A stretch of DNA of 64,000 nt from NCBI RefSeq assembly GCF_900107965.1, contig NZ_FNVU01000014.1:82569-146568 (forward strand). The letters run 5' to 3'. Position 1 is the first letter of the stretch. The number at the start of each line of letters is the position of its first letter. Both the position numbers and the translations under genes were made by a program. The DNA comes from Actinacidiphila yanglinensis (GTDB lineage Bacteria; Actinomycetota; Actinomycetes; Streptomycetales; Streptomycetaceae). The notes under the pieces were generated by a model that was not told the DNA's origin, searched no databases, and saw nothing but the letters and a program-made list of their open reading frames with translations. Below, one piece after another: positions 7,836 through 17,376 of the stretch.

Positions 7836-9473
7836 TCAGCCGTACAGGCGCGGGACGTTGCCGCGCGGCGCGGGCCGGTGCCGGGCGGCGGGCCCCGCGG
7901 CGAACCCGGTCAGCACGTTCTCGGTGACCTGGGTGACGAAGGCGCGGGTGCGGGCGTCCATGGTGTGGTCGACGCCGTCCAGGCCGGTGCCGGCCATCAG
8001 GCCCTCGACCCAGCGCATCGTGCCGGTGGCGAAGACGCCGGCCCCGCTCGGCGCCGTGTAGTACGCCGAGTCGGAGTGGCTGCGCCGCCCCTGGCAGACC
8101 AGCGGCGAGTGCGCGACGACCTCGATCGGCGCCGGTGTGGGCGAGTCCGGGGTGACCCGGTCGTACTCGACGCCGACCAGGTGGGCGAAGCTCTCGCCGC
8201 GGCGCACGCCGGTGCCACGGAAGGCCCAGTGGTCGGGGTTCTCCACGACGTAGGGCGCGTCGGTGGGGAAGCCCTCGTAGAGGACCCCGGTCAGCGAGGA
8301 CTCGGGGTCGGATCCCGGGCCGCTGCGGAAGTCGGTGGTCGCCATCGTCGGGTGGTCGGCCAGGTAGGGGTCGGCGGAGAAGTCGGTCTTGAAGCACACC
8401 ACCGCGGGCGGCGCGGTGGCCGGGCCCGGTTGCAGGCGGATCCGCCGGAAGCAGGTGTTGGCGCCCAGGAAGAGCAGGTTGGTGCCGGCGTCGCGGGCCG
8501 CGGTGACGTGCTGCCGCTGCTCCGGGGTCCAGTACTCGTCGTGGCCGAGCGCGACCGCGGTGGTCGCGCCGGCCAGCACGCCCGGGTCGCGGTGGACGTC
8601 CATCCCCGTGGTGTACGCCAGCGGGATGCCCGACCGCTCGGCCAGCACCACCGCGGCCCGCTCGTAGGCCAGGAACTTCTCGGCGCCCCGGCCGGCGTAG
8701 GGCCGCTCGAAGGAGACCTCGTACGCGCGGCGCTCGTAGGAGCGCCCAGCGCCGTAGTAGAGGCAGTTGCCGCCCCAGTCGTTGTACGCCTGCCACGTCG
8801 CCGGGGCGTGCATGAGCAGGGTGCGGCCGCGGGCGCGGGCCGAGCGGACCACCAGGGGGACGTACCGCTGGTACCCGCTGTCGGCCTCCAGCCGCAGCAC
8901 GTAGGCGCCCTCCGGCCAGCCCCGGGCCGAGATCTCCAGGCTGGGGTCCCAGCCGGCCCGGATCATCCGGGTGTCCAGGCTGGTGCTGATGGGGCCCTGC
9001 CGCCGGCCGGGCACCGTGTGCGAGGCCCACACCAGCGCCGCCTGCGCGCCGCCGTACCAGCCGATCCGGAAGGCGGAGACGCGGAAGGCACGTGCCGTGG
9101 TCGACACGTGCAGGCCGAAGGTCTCGCCCGGCAGGACGCTGACGCGGTCGGCGTAGCCCTCGATCGCGTCGGGCGGGCCGGTCGAGGAGAGCTGCCAGCC
9201 GTCGTTGCCCTTGAGCGCCCCCTGGCCGTGGATCCGGAACCGGCCCGGGTCCGTGGTGGACGGCGTGGGGTGCGGCCGGGGCGCGCTCGCGTCGCATCCG
9301 GCTCCGGCGGCGGCGAGCAGCCCGGTGGCGGCGACCCGCAGCACCTGACGCCGTCCGGGGTGCCCGGGATGTGTAGGACCGCGCGGTGCGGCGCCGGTCC
9401 CGTCAGGACCCGGGGGGACCGGTGGAGCGGAGGCGTCGGGGCGGGGCCGGGACCGGTCCTCCCTGCTGTGCAT
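7836..9473 (-). CDS. Tat-exported lipoprotein with N,N-dimethylformamidase beta-like domain
   Basis: The 545-residue product carries a twin-arginine signal (GRRQVLRVA, Arg41-42) and a lipobox ending at Cys60 (AAAGAGC), so it should be a folded lipoprotein on the outer membrane face. The rest matches proteins annotated with the N,N-dimethylformamidase large-subunit C-terminal domain, with a WYGG motif, GHDEYWTPEQR and NTCFRRIRL. In actinomycetes such proteins stand alone, and I infer no amidase activity. GGAGAGGG precedes ATG 9473. It lies 150 bases downstream of the aminopeptidase gene on the same strand. Confidence 0.8.
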   Translation of the reverse strand: MHSREDRSRPRPDASAPPVPPGPDGTGAAPRGPTHPGHPGRRQVLRVAATGLLAAAGAGCDASAPRPHPTPSTTDPGRFRIHGQGALKGNDGWQLSSTGPPDAIEGYADRVSVLPGETFGLHVSTTARAFRVSAFRIGWYGGAQAALVWASHTVPGRRQGPISTSLDTRMIRAGWDPSLEISARGWPEGAYVLRLEADSGYQRYVPLVVRSARARGRTLLMHAPATWQAYNDWGGNCLYYGAGRSYERRAYEVSFERPYAGRGAEKFLAYERAAVVLAERSGIPLAYTTGMDVHRDPGVLAGATTAVALGHDEYWTPEQRQHVTAARDAGTNLLFLGANTCFRRIRLQPGPATAPPAVVCFKTDFSADPYLADHPTMATTDFRSGPGSDPESSLTGVLYEGFPTDAPYVVENPDHWAFRGTGVRRGESFAHLVGVEYDRVTPDSPTPAPIEVVAHSPLVCQGRRSHSDSAYYTAPSGAGVFATGTMRWVEGLMAGTGLDGVDHTMDARTRAFVTQVTENVLTGFAAGPAARHRPAPRGNVPRLYG

Positions 9474-9623
9474 GACGCCGCCCTCTCCGTCCGTGCCCGC
9501 TGCTTCCCTGCCCCGATCGTCCGGCAGCAGGTGCGCGCGGGCGAGCCGGACGGGGCCGAAGGGCGCCACCGGCTGAGCCCGTTGGCGCATCCGGGGGCGC
9601 ACCGGGGCGCCGGCCGGGCCGGG

Positions 9624-12110
9624 TCAGTGACGGTGGGCGAGGGCGCGGCGCAGGTCGTCGAGGCCGTCGGCGAGGTGGCGGCGCAGGGAGGGGGTCAGGT
9701 CGGTCCGGGCCAGGCACTCCTCCGCCGCGCGCACCGTGTCCGGGTGGGCCGCGCCCGCGGGGAAGAGCTGCCGGCCGAGGGCGGCGGTGACGGCGCCGCC
9801 GCGCTCCCCGACCGCCGGGATCTGCTCGAAGTACCTTCGTACGTAGTCCTGTTGGGCCTGCGGTGCACCGGAGCGCCAGAAGCCGTCGGCGGTCGCGGCG
9901 AGCAGCGGGCTGGAGAGCGCGTCAGGGGTGAACAGCCGCTGCCAGGCACGTTCCTTGGCGGCGTCGTCCGGGAGCGCGGCGCGGGCCCTGGCGGCGCCCC
10001 GCTCACCGGTGTCACTGGGGTCCGCCGCCAGCTCGGCGGCGATCCGCTCCTCGCCGGCCGCCCCGGTCGCGACGAGCCGGGTCAGCGCGTCCCAGCGCAG
10101 GTTCGCGTCGAAGACGACGCCGGTCGGCCGGTCGCTTCCGTCCAGCCAGCCGGACAGCTCCGCCAGCCGCTCCTCCCCCGCGGCGGTGGCGATCACGGCA
10201 CGCAGGGCGGCGATCCGCAGGCCGGGTCCGGCGTCCGGGCGGGCGAGCAGCGCCCGTGCGGCGTCGCCGAGCAGGTCCAGCGCGGCGGGCCGGTCGTCCG
10301 GGCCGAGGTACCGGGCGACGACGTGGTCGGAGGCGAACGCCAGCACCGCCGCGACGATGGAGTCCGCGCTCTCGGCCGGGAGGTGGGCGGCGACCAGGCG
10401 CAGGTAGCCGGCGGCGGTCAGTTCGGCGCTGCGGGTCAGGTCCCGGAGGTGTTCCCAGAGCACGGCCCGGGTCAGCTCGTCGGCGACGGCGGACAGCGAG
10501 GCGCCGGCAGTCGCCGCGGAGTGCGCGTCGAGCCGGATCCGCGCCCACGTCAGGTCGCCGTCGTTGGGCAGCAGCAGGTCGGGGCGCGGCGCGCCGGCGA
10601 GTTCGGGCAGCGGGGTGCGCCCGCCGGGAGCGACGTCGGCGTCCAGCCGCCGGGCCGCCACCAGCGCCCCGCCGTCCCACCGGTAGGCGCCGACCCGCAC
10701 GCGGTGCGGGCGGCTGCCCTCGTTGACCAGCACGGCGGAGGTGACGGTGCCGCCCGTCTCCTCGACCTCGATCCGCAGCGTGTCGACGCCCGTGGTGCGC
10801 AGCCACAGGTCCGCCCAGGCCGGCACGTCGGAGCTGCCGGCGGAGGTCAGTGCGGCGAGGAAGTCGGGCAGGCCGGCGTTGCCCCGGCGGTGCCGGGCGA
10901 AGTACGTGTCGAGGCCGCCGAAGAACGCCTTGTCGCCCAGCGTGTGCATCAGCTGGTGCAGCGTGGAGGCGCCCTTGGCGTACGAGATCCCGTCGAAGGT
11001 GGAGAGCGCCTCGGCGACGGAGGCCGCACCGGTGGCGGCGACCGGGTGGGTGGTGGGCCGCTGGTCGGCGTCGTAGCCCCAGCTCTTGCGGCTCGCGGAG
11101 AACAGCGTCCAGGCGCCGGTGTGGCGGGTGGCCTCGGCCGCGACCCGGTAGCCGAGCACCTCGGCGAAGGACTCGTTCAGCCACACGTCGTCCCACCAGG
11201 CCAGGGTGACCAGGTTGCCGAACCACATGTGGGCCATCTCGTGGCACACCACCACGGCCCGGAGCGTGCGCTGCTCGTCGGTCGGCGCGGAGCGGAAGAG
11301 CATCGCGTCCTGGAAGGTGACGCAGCCCGGGCTCTCCATCGCCGCCCAGTTGAGCTCGGGCAGGAACGCCTGGTCGTATCCGCCGAACGGGTAGCGCTCC
11401 GTGAAGAGTTCGTGCAGCCGGTCGAACGACGCCCGGGTCACCTCGAACAAGTCCGGCGCCTCGCGGTCGAGTTCGGCGGCCAGCGAGCGGCGGGCGTACA
11501 GGCCGAGCGGGATGCCGTCGTGCTCGGCGTGCACGGCGTGCAGGGGGCCGGCGACCACGGTGGTGAGGTAGGTGGAGATCGGGCCGATCGGCGCGATCTC
11601 CCAACGGCCGTCGGGGCGCTGCCGGGAGGCGCCGTTGCCGATCACCGTCCAGCCGTCGGGAGCGGCGACGACGAAGGTGAACGGCGCCTTCAGGTCCGGC
11701 TGGTCGAAGCAGGCGAAGACCTTCGGGGTGAGATCGGGAGCGCACGCCGCGTAGACGTACACCTCGCCGTCGGCCGGGTCGGTGAAGCGGTGCAGGCCCT
11801 CCGCGGTGCGCGAGTACGGCATGTCGGCCTCGACCAGCAGCTCGTTCCCGGCAGCCAGGGCGGGCAGCGGCAGGCGGTTGCCGTCAAGGGTGGCGGGGTC
11901 GAGCGGGCGGCCGTTCAGCTCGGCGCGCAGCAGGGTGCCGGGCTCGATGTCCACGAAGGACGCGGCGCCGGGCTCCGCGCAGTCGAAGCGGATCACCGCG
12001 GTGCTGCGGAAGACCTCCTCGCCGCGGGTGAGGTCGAGCGTGACGGTGGAGGAGAGGACGTCGAGCAGGTGCGCCCGGGTCTCGGCTTCGTTGCGCAGAA
12101 GGGCCGGCAT
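9624..12110 (-). CDS. pepN: Aminopeptidase N (M1 family) paralogue
   Basis: This 828-residue cytosolic metallopeptidase removes N-terminal residues from peptides. The gluzincin motif is intact: HEMAH at 290-294 with the third zinc ligand in WLNESFAE (Glu313). The substrate-anchoring GAMEN motif reads AAMES (256-260), so the N-terminal Gly and Asn differ while the Glu is kept. The ERAP1-like C-terminal helical domain is present. ATG 12110 fits the usual MPxLxRxEAExRAxLL start; an upstream in-frame ATG at 12146 looks unnatural. No clear ribosome binding site is seen. It is probably a second pepN of the genome. Confidence 0.9.
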   Translation of the reverse strand: MPALLRNEAETRAHLLDVLSSTVTLDLTRGEEVFRSTAVIRFDCAEPGAASFVDIEPGTLLRAELNGRPLDPATLDGNRLPLPALAAGNELLVEADMPYSRTAEGLHRFTDPADGEVYVYAACAPDLTPKVFACFDQPDLKAPFTFVVAAPDGWTVIGNGASRQRPDGRWEIAPIGPISTYLTTVVAGPLHAVHAEHDGIPLGLYARRSLAAELDREAPDLFEVTRASFDRLHELFTERYPFGGYDQAFLPELNWAAMESPGCVTFQDAMLFRSAPTDEQRTLRAVVVCHEMAHMWFGNLVTLAWWDDVWLNESFAEVLGYRVAAEATRHTGAWTLFSASRKSWGYDADQRPTTHPVAATGAASVAEALSTFDGISYAKGASTLHQLMHTLGDKAFFGGLDTYFARHRRGNAGLPDFLAALTSAGSSDVPAWADLWLRTTGVDTLRIEVEETGGTVTSAVLVNEGSRPHRVRVGAYRWDGGALVAARRLDADVAPGGRTPLPELAGAPRPDLLLPNDGDLTWARIRLDAHSAATAGASLSAVADELTRAVLWEHLRDLTRSAELTAAGYLRLVAAHLPAESADSIVAAVLAFASDHVVARYLGPDDRPAALDLLGDAARALLARPDAGPGLRIAALRAVIATAAGEERLAELSGWLDGSDRPTGVVFDANLRWDALTRLVATGAAGEERIAAELAADPSDTGERGAARARAALPDDAAKERAWQRLFTPDALSSPLLAATADGFWRSGAPQAQQDYVRRYFEQIPAVGERGGAVTAALGRQLFPAGAAHPDTVRAAEECLARTDLTPSLRRHLADGLDDLRRALAHRH

Positions 12111-12206
12111 TCCCGCATGCTGCCGCAGTCGGCGCGGGTCGGACAACCCGAATTGCCGCGGCCGCGCCCGAGGCGCGCGGCCCCGGACGCGGCGGGCGCC
12201 CGGGGT

Positions 12207-12755
12207 TCAGGGGCGGCTGCGGCCCCACGTCTGGAGCGCGTAGGGCCGCCCCTTCTCCTCCCCCGTGATCAGCGGCACGTCCAGCAGGTGGAAGCCCGCC
12301 CTGGTGGCGACGGCGACGCTGGCGGCGTTCTCGGGCTCCAGTTCCAGGATCACCTCCGCCGCGCCGAGCCGGTCGAAGGCGTACCCGGCCATCACCCGTA
12401 CCGCGCGGGCGGCGAGCCCCTGGCCGCGGTGGGCCGGGCCGATCGCGTAGCCGAGTTCGGTGCCCTCGGGGGCCCGCCGCAGCATCACCTCGCCGAGCGG
12501 CGCGCGGCCGTCGACCGTGACGGCGAGCAGGATCGCGGTGCCCTCCGCCCGCAGTTGCCGTGCCCGGTCGAGCCGGGCGCGGGCGGCCGCCTCGTCGAAG
12601 GGGGAGACGATCGGCGTCCAGTACGCGATGTCGGGATGGTCGAACAGCTCGGGCATCGCGGCCAGGTCCGCCTCGGCCCAGTCGCGCAGGACGAGGCCCT
12701 CCCCGGCCAGCTCGATCCGGTCGGGAAAGGGCGGTGCGGACGCTGCGCTGCTCAT
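12207..12755 (-). CDS. GNAT family N-acetyltransferase (RimJ/RimL-like)
   Basis: The 182-residue protein shows the GNAT fold of the ribosomal-protein acetyltransferase type. It has an N-terminal LVLRDWAEADL strand-helix and the acetyl-CoA binding loop YAIGPAHRGQGLAARAV (the RxxGxG/A motif). The late LEPENAASVAVATRAGF signature is typical of RimJ-like enzymes, many of which act on small molecules instead. ATG 12755 has GGAGAGG about 8 bases upstream. It is the first gene on the minus strand here, with pepN 96 bases downstream. Confidence 0.85.
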   Translation of the reverse strand: MSSAASAPPFPDRIELAGEGLVLRDWAEADLAAMPELFDHPDIAYWTPIVSPFDEAAARARLDRARQLRAEGTAILLAVTVDGRAPLGEVMLRRAPEGTELGYAIGPAHRGQGLAARAVRVMAGYAFDRLGAAEVILELEPENAASVAVATRAGFHLLDVPLITGEEKGRPYALQTWGRSRP

Positions 12756-12965
12756 CGGACGAACCTCTCCGGCCTGTTCGGGACGAGGCAGCATAACCGG
12801 ACGCGGGCCGTCCTCCCCGCGGACCAGGCACGCAGGCCGGAGCGATCGACGGGCACGGCCGTTCATAGCCGTTGGTTATCACCGAGGTTCTTGGACAGGG
12901 CCGCACCGGGGACCCGACGATCGAACCCGCAACGATCCGGCGCCGGTTCGACGAAGGGCACTCCT

Positions 12966-13400
12966 ATGGCCACCCTCACCCCGCACCTGGTCGTCCGCGA
13001 CGTGGAGCGCGCCGCCGAGTGGTACGCGAAGGCACTGGACGCGCGGGAGCGCGGCCGCATCCCGCTGCCCGGCGGCAAGGTCCTCACGATCGAACTCGCC
13101 TTCGGGGACTCGACCGTGATGATCGCCGACGAGTTCCCGGAGCAGGGCATCGTCTCGCCCCTGGCCCTCGGCGGTACGTACGGGGCCCTTCAGATCACCA
13201 CCGCCGACGTGGACACGCTGTGGCAGCGCGCCCTGGACGCGGGCGCCACGGTGTTCCACCCCTTGCAGGACACCTTCTGGGGCGAGCGGCACGGACAGGT
13301 GGTCGATCCGTTCGGGCACCGCTGGGGCCTGGCGCAGCACCTGCGCGACGTCTCCCCGGACGAGGTCGCGCGGGAGGCGGCGCGCTTCTTCGGCGGCTGA
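12966..13400 (+). CDS. VOC (glyoxalase/PhnB-like) family protein
   Basis: The 144-residue protein opens with LVVRDVERAAEWYAKALDA and ends with GQVVDPFGHRWGLAQH, the two beta-alpha-beta halves of the vicinal oxygen chelate fold. The second part is the PhnB-like ending in which the metal-binding residues are often degenerate. Substrate cannot be deduced. ATG 12966 is chosen on similarity; GAAGGG lies about 8 bases upstream. The gene is divergent from the GNAT gene, and 68 bases upstream of the aldo/keto reductase, with which it probably forms an operon. Confidence 0.85.
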   Translation: MATLTPHLVVRDVERAAEWYAKALDARERGRIPLPGGKVLTIELAFGDSTVMIADEFPEQGIVSPLALGGTYGALQITTADVDTLWQRALDAGATVFHPLQDTFWGERHGQVVDPFGHRWGLAQHLRDVSPDEVAREAARFFGG

Positions 13401-13468
13401 CCGGGCACGAACGCACCACCACGCACCACCACGCACGACGACAGGAACCACGAAGGGGGAGAACGACT

Positions 13469-14488
13469 GTGCGCTACCGGCTGCTGGGTCGGACCGGGCT
13501 GCGGGTCTCGGAGCTGTTCCTCGGTGCGATGACCTTCGGCGAGCAGGGCGGAGTGGGCGCCCCGCCCGAGGAGTGCCGCGCCATGCTCGACGCCTACGCC
13601 GACGCCGGCGGCAACGTCGTCGACACGGCGATCAACTACCGCGGCGGGGAGAGCGAGACCATCCTGGGCGAGCTGCTCGAAGGCCGCCGGGACCGCTTCG
13701 TCCTGGCCACGAAGTACACCGTCTCCCGGGACGGCGGCGATCCGAACGCCGCGGGCAACCACCGCAAGAACCTCACCCTGTCCCTGGAGACGAGCCTGCG
13801 GCGGCTCCGCACCGACCACGTCGACCTGTACTGGGTGCACCTGTGGGACCGGCACACCCCGGTCGAGGAGACCATGCGGGCGCTGGACGACGCCGTGCGC
13901 GCCGGGAAGATCCTCTACGTGGGCATCTCCGACGCACCGGCCTGGGTCGTCGCGCACGCCAACACGCTGTCCGAGTGGCGCGGCTGGACGCCGTTCGCGG
14001 GCCTGCAGGTCCCCTACAACGTGCTCAACCGCGACATCGAACGCGAACTCCTGCCCATGGCCGAGGCGTTCGGGATGAGCGTGGCCGCCTGGGGGCCGCT
14101 GGCGGGCGGCGTGCTGTCCGGCAAGTTCACCCGGGCCGGCGCTCCCCCCGGGCCCACCCGGATCGCCCCGGACTCGCTGGGCGAGCGCGACCTGGCCGCG
14201 GCCCGGGCCGTTCAGGAGGTCGCCGACGGGCTGGGTGCCACCGCCTCCCAGGTGGCGATCGCCTGGACCCGCGCCCGTTCCCGCGCGATCCACCCGATCC
14301 TCGGCGCCCGGAGCGTGCGGCAGCTGCGGGACAACCTCGGCGCCCTCGACGTCACCCTGCCCGCGGACGCCGTCGAACGCCTCTGCGCGGCGGTCGAATT
14401 CAGCGCGGGCTTCCCTACCGACTTCATCGACCGGACCAGCCCCTGGGTCTTCGGCGAGGCGTCCGCGCGGCTCGACGGGAGGCGTTGA
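13469..14488 (+). CDS. Aldo/keto reductase
   Basis: This 339-residue NADPH-dependent oxidoreductase of the (beta/alpha)8 aldo/keto family keeps the full catalytic tetrad: Asp52, Tyr57 (DTAINY), Lys82 (ATKY) and His124 (YWVHLWD). The C-terminal part carries a cofactor-binding block (ILGARSVRQLRDNL). GTG 13469 is fixed by GGGGGAG 7 bases upstream. Substrate is unknown; the group resembles YajO/Tas-like reductases with broad carbonyl substrates. It is convergent with the apbE-like gene. Confidence 0.9.
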   Translation: MRYRLLGRTGLRVSELFLGAMTFGEQGGVGAPPEECRAMLDAYADAGGNVVDTAINYRGGESETILGELLEGRRDRFVLATKYTVSRDGGDPNAAGNHRKNLTLSLETSLRRLRTDHVDLYWVHLWDRHTPVEETMRALDDAVRAGKILYVGISDAPAWVVAHANTLSEWRGWTPFAGLQVPYNVLNRDIERELLPMAEAFGMSVAAWGPLAGGVLSGKFTRAGAPPGPTRIAPDSLGERDLAAARAVQEVADGLGATASQVAIAWTRARSRAIHPILGARSVRQLRDNLGALDVTLPADAVERLCAAVEFSAGFPTDFIDRTSPWVFGEASARLDGRR

Positions 14489-14519
14489 CCCGGTGATCCC
14501 CGCGGACGCGGCCGCTCGG

Positions 14520-15353
14520 TCAACCGCCGGGGCCGCGGGTGGTCCACGTGGAGCCGTCCGCGGTGACCGCGAAGGAACGGGTGCCGGGAAGGGACTCCAG
14601 CCAGCCGCAGGCGAGGTCCCCCATGGCGTAGCCGGCGGTGGCGCAGGTGTCCGCCTCGGTCAGGCCGCGGCAGATCACGGTGAGGGAGGCCGGCGCGGCG
14701 CGCGGCGGCCGGCCGGTGCGGGGGTCGACGATGTGGCAGCCGCGTTCGGCGGACCCGGAGGTGGCGACGGCGAGTTCGCCGTCGGCGTGCACGACCGTCG
14801 CCAGGGCGCCCTTGCGCAGCGGGTCGCTCACGCCGATCCGCCAGGGCCCGCCGTGCACCTGGACGTCCCCGCCGCCGTTGACGCACACCGCCGCCGCGCC
14901 GGCCGAGGCGAGCATGGCGGCCGCGCGCTCCACCGCCCATCCCTTGACCAGCCCGGTGGGGTCGAAGGCGCCGCCGGCCCCGTACCGGGCGCTGAACCAG
15001 CCGTCGCTGCGACGTTCGGCGTCCTCGCAGAGCCGCATCACCTCCCACACCTCCGGCGTGCACTTCGACAGCGCCAGCGTCCCGGCGCCCAGGCGGCTGA
15101 TCTGGCTCTCGGGCCGGTAGGGGGAGAACACCTCGTCCACGTGGTGCAGCCAGGCCACCGCCGCGTCGAGGGCCGCCTCGACGCGCGGGCCCGTGCCGCC
15201 GCGCACGTCGAAGGAGAAGACGGTGCCCATGGTGTGCTCGACCCGCCGCACCCGGTCGGCCCGCGCGTCCTGATCAGCCCGGTCCACCCGGTCCACCCGG
15301 CCCGCCCTGCCGTCCGTGCCCGGCACGCCCGCCACGTCAGCCAGGTCAGCCAC
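14520..15353 (-). CDS. apbE: FAD:protein FMN transferase (ApbE-like)
   Basis: This enzyme attaches FMN covalently to a Thr of FMN-binding-domain proteins outside the membrane. Family marks are RRVEHTMGTVFSFDVRG, DPTGLVKGWAVERA, NGGGDVQVHG and HIVDPRTGRPP. No signal peptide is obvious in the conserved part. The start is uncertain: the conserved RRVEH lies before ATG 15230, so GTG 15251, 15353 or 15362 are candidates. I chose 15353, just past the upstream gene's stop, which gives 277 residues. Its substrate is very probably the protein encoded by the gene immediately upstream, which carries the flavinylation motif. Confidence 0.85.
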   Translation of the reverse strand: MADLADVAGVPGTDGRAGRVDRVDRADQDARADRVRRVEHTMGTVFSFDVRGGTGPRVEAALDAAVAWLHHVDEVFSPYRPESQISRLGAGTLALSKCTPEVWEVMRLCEDAERRSDGWFSARYGAGGAFDPTGLVKGWAVERAAAMLASAGAAAVCVNGGGDVQVHGGPWRIGVSDPLRKGALATVVHADGELAVATSGSAERGCHIVDPRTGRPPRAAPASLTVICRGLTEADTCATAGYAMGDLACGWLESLPGTRSFAVTADGSTWTTRGPGG

Positions 15354-15354
15354 C

Positions 15355-15852
15355 TCAGCCACCCGCCTTGTCGAGGGCGCTCTGCAGGGACTGGATGTAG
15401 CCCTCGCTGGTGTAGGTCGCCCCGGAGACGGTGTCGATCTTCGCGCTCTGCGCCGCGATCGCCTCCTGCGTGAGCTGGGGCACCGCGAAGGTGGTGATCT
15501 CCTGGTCGCGGGGGCTGTCCTCGGGCACCTGGAGGGCCGACACCGCGGTGATCCTTCCCGCCTTGAGGGTGACTTTGAGCTGGACCGGCCCGTAGCGGGT
15601 CTGCACGGTGTCGCCCTGCACGGTCCGGGTCCCGGCAGTACCCCCGGACGCCCCGGACGAGCCGCCCGACCCCGCGGCGGGGGACGTCGCGGAGGCGGAC
15701 GGGGCGGGCGCGGGGGCCGCGGACCGGGTGGTGGCGCCGGCCGCCTCCGCGGTGGTGTGCGGCTTGAGGCTGAGCAGGAGGACGACGCCGCCGGCGGTCG
15801 CGACGGTGCTGAGCAGGACACGCCGCAGGGGGCGGCGGGAAAGGCTGTTCAC
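15355..15852 (-). CDS. Exported FMN-binding domain protein (covalent flavin carrier)
   Basis: The 165-residue protein has an N-terminal membrane anchor or signal (residues 11-29) and an Ala/Pro/Ser/Gly-rich linker to about residue 80. An NqrC/RnfG-like FMN-binding domain follows. The motif SGATYTS (143-149) matches the ApbE target sequence, in which the later Thr (Thr148) receives FMN. It starts with GTG 15852 just 8 bases after the reductase gene. It probably passes electrons from the membrane reductase to an extracellular acceptor. Confidence 0.88.
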   Translation of the reverse strand: MNSLSRRPLRRVLLSTVATAGGVVLLLSLKPHTTAEAAGATTRSAAPAPAPSASATSPAAGSGGSSGASGGTAGTRTVQGDTVQTRYGPVQLKVTLKAGRITAVSALQVPEDSPRDQEITTFAVPQLTQEAIAAQSAKIDTVSGATYTSEGYIQSLQSALDKAGG

Positions 15853-15859
15853 GGGCGTC

Positions 15860-17224
15860 TCACAGTTCGAACGACTCGTGGTGGATGTGGCGGGCCGGTA
15901 CTCCGGCGGCGCGCAGCGCCTCGTAGGACGCCTGGGCCATGCCGGGCGGTCCGCACAGGTAGACGTCGTGCTCGGCGACGTCCGGCACCGCGACGCGCAG
16001 CAGGTCGGCGGTGAGCCGCGGGCTTCCGCCGTCGGGCTGGTTGAGCAGGTAGTGCAGGCGGGCGCCGCGGGAGCGGGCGATCGCCTCCAGCTCGCCGCGC
16101 AGTACCAGGTCGTCCGCGGTGCGGGCCCGGTGGATCAGGGTGAGGTCGCCCGGCCGTGCCGGCAGCGACTCGAACAGGGCGCGCAGCGGCGTCACCCCGA
16201 CCCCGCCGGCGAGCAGCAGCACCTTCCGCCGGGTCCTGCGGTCCGCGGTCAGCGCGCCGTACGGTCCCTCGGCCCAGATCCGGGTGCCGGGGCGCAGCCG
16301 GGCCAGCGCCGCGCTGTGGTCGCCGGACGCCTTGACGGTGATGCGCAGCAGGTCCGGCCGCGGCGCCGTGGACAGCGAGTACGGGCTCGCCGTCCACCAC
16401 AGCCCGGGGGCCAGGAAGCGCCAGCGCAGGAACTGGCCGGAGCGGGCGGCCAGCTCCGGCAGCCGGTCGCCGCACACGATCACCGACACCACGCCCGGCG
16501 CCTCCCGGACCACCCGCGCCACGCGCAGCCGGTGCCGCAGGTTCAGCCGGAGCGGCGCCGCGATCCGGTACCAGAGCACCGCCGCCGCGGCGGCCGCGTA
16601 CAGGGCGTACCAGAAGGCGCGGGCCAGGGGGTGGGTCGCGAAGTCCGCGCCGAGGGCGAGCTGGTGCCAGAAGGCGAGGAAGACCGCGAGGTAGGTGAGC
16701 AGGTGCAGGTAGTACCAGGTCTCGTAGCGGACCCGGCGGCGCACCGCCCTCGCCGAGACCACTCCCACGGCGAGCAGCAGCAGCCCCCCGATGGTGCCCT
16801 TGAGCATGTCGGGATAGGTCAGCACGACCGAGGTCGTCTCGCCGACCAGGCCGGAGTGGGCCTGCACTGCGTAGCCCCACAGGACCAGCGTCACGTGCAC
16901 CAGCAGCAGGCACACGGTGTACCGGCCCAGCGCGGCGTGCCAGCGGGCCACCCGGTCGCTGCCCACGCCCTGCTCCAGGGCGGGCACGCGCGCCATCAGG
17001 CCGACCAGCAGCGCGCAGGAGTAGCCGCAGAGCAGCCCGGCGATCCGGCCCGCGCCGATCAGCCAGTCCGCGGTGCCGACCACGGTGCTGGTGTCCTGCC
17101 ACCACAGCGCGAGCACCGCGGCGACGCCGGCCCAGCCGAGCACGAGGACCGGTACGGCCGGGGAGCGCCGCCCGGGCGTCGCCACCGCGTGCCGCGCCGG
17201 ACGCGGGCCGTATGTGGTGGTCAT
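15860..17224 (-). CDS. Membrane ferric-reductase-like heme/FAD/NAD(P)H oxidoreductase
   Basis: The 454-residue protein has a six-segment ferric-reductase domain followed by a ferredoxin-NADP reductase module. Two histidine pairs lie in membrane helices with heme-ligand spacing: His96/His110 and His174/His187. The cytosolic half has a flavin site (SPYSLS) and the NAD(P)H motifs LLLAGGVGVTP and YLCGPPGM. It should move electrons from cytosolic NAD(P)H across the membrane to the FMN protein made by the next gene. It is the first gene of a tight three-gene operon, divergent from a two-component system that may control it. Confidence 0.9.
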   Translation of the reverse strand: MTTTYGPRPARHAVATPGRRSPAVPVLVLGWAGVAAVLALWWQDTSTVVGTADWLIGAGRIAGLLCGYSCALLVGLMARVPALEQGVGSDRVARWHAALGRYTVCLLLVHVTLVLWGYAVQAHSGLVGETTSVVLTYPDMLKGTIGGLLLLAVGVVSARAVRRRVRYETWYYLHLLTYLAVFLAFWHQLALGADFATHPLARAFWYALYAAAAAAVLWYRIAAPLRLNLRHRLRVARVVREAPGVVSVIVCGDRLPELAARSGQFLRWRFLAPGLWWTASPYSLSTAPRPDLLRITVKASGDHSAALARLRPGTRIWAEGPYGALTADRRTRRKVLLLAGGVGVTPLRALFESLPARPGDLTLIHRARTADDLVLRGELEAIARSRGARLHYLLNQPDGGSPRLTADLLRVAVPDVAEHDVYLCGPPGMAQASYEALRAAGVPARHIHHESFEL

Positions 17225-17283
17225 GGGGGAAATCCTTTCCTTCGCCCTGCACGGCCACTGTGCGGGCGGAACCTCTCAACCAG

Positions 17284-17327
17284 CTCTGAGTCCGCCGTCC
17301 CCGGGACGGGTCACAGCGGATTCAGAG
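17284..17327. promoter_or_regulatory. Inverted repeat in the divergent reductase/two-component promoter
   Basis: CTCTGAGTCCGC (17284-17295) and GCGGATTCAGAG (17316-17327) form a 12-bp inverted repeat with one mismatch and 20 bases between arms. It sits in the 152-bp space between the reductase operon and the response regulator. It is a candidate binding site for that regulator; no binding data can be inferred from the sequence. Confidence 0.5.
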
Positions 17328-17376
17328 GAGAACCGGAGCCCGCCCCACCTCTTCGGCGAGGGATGCTGGACGGACC

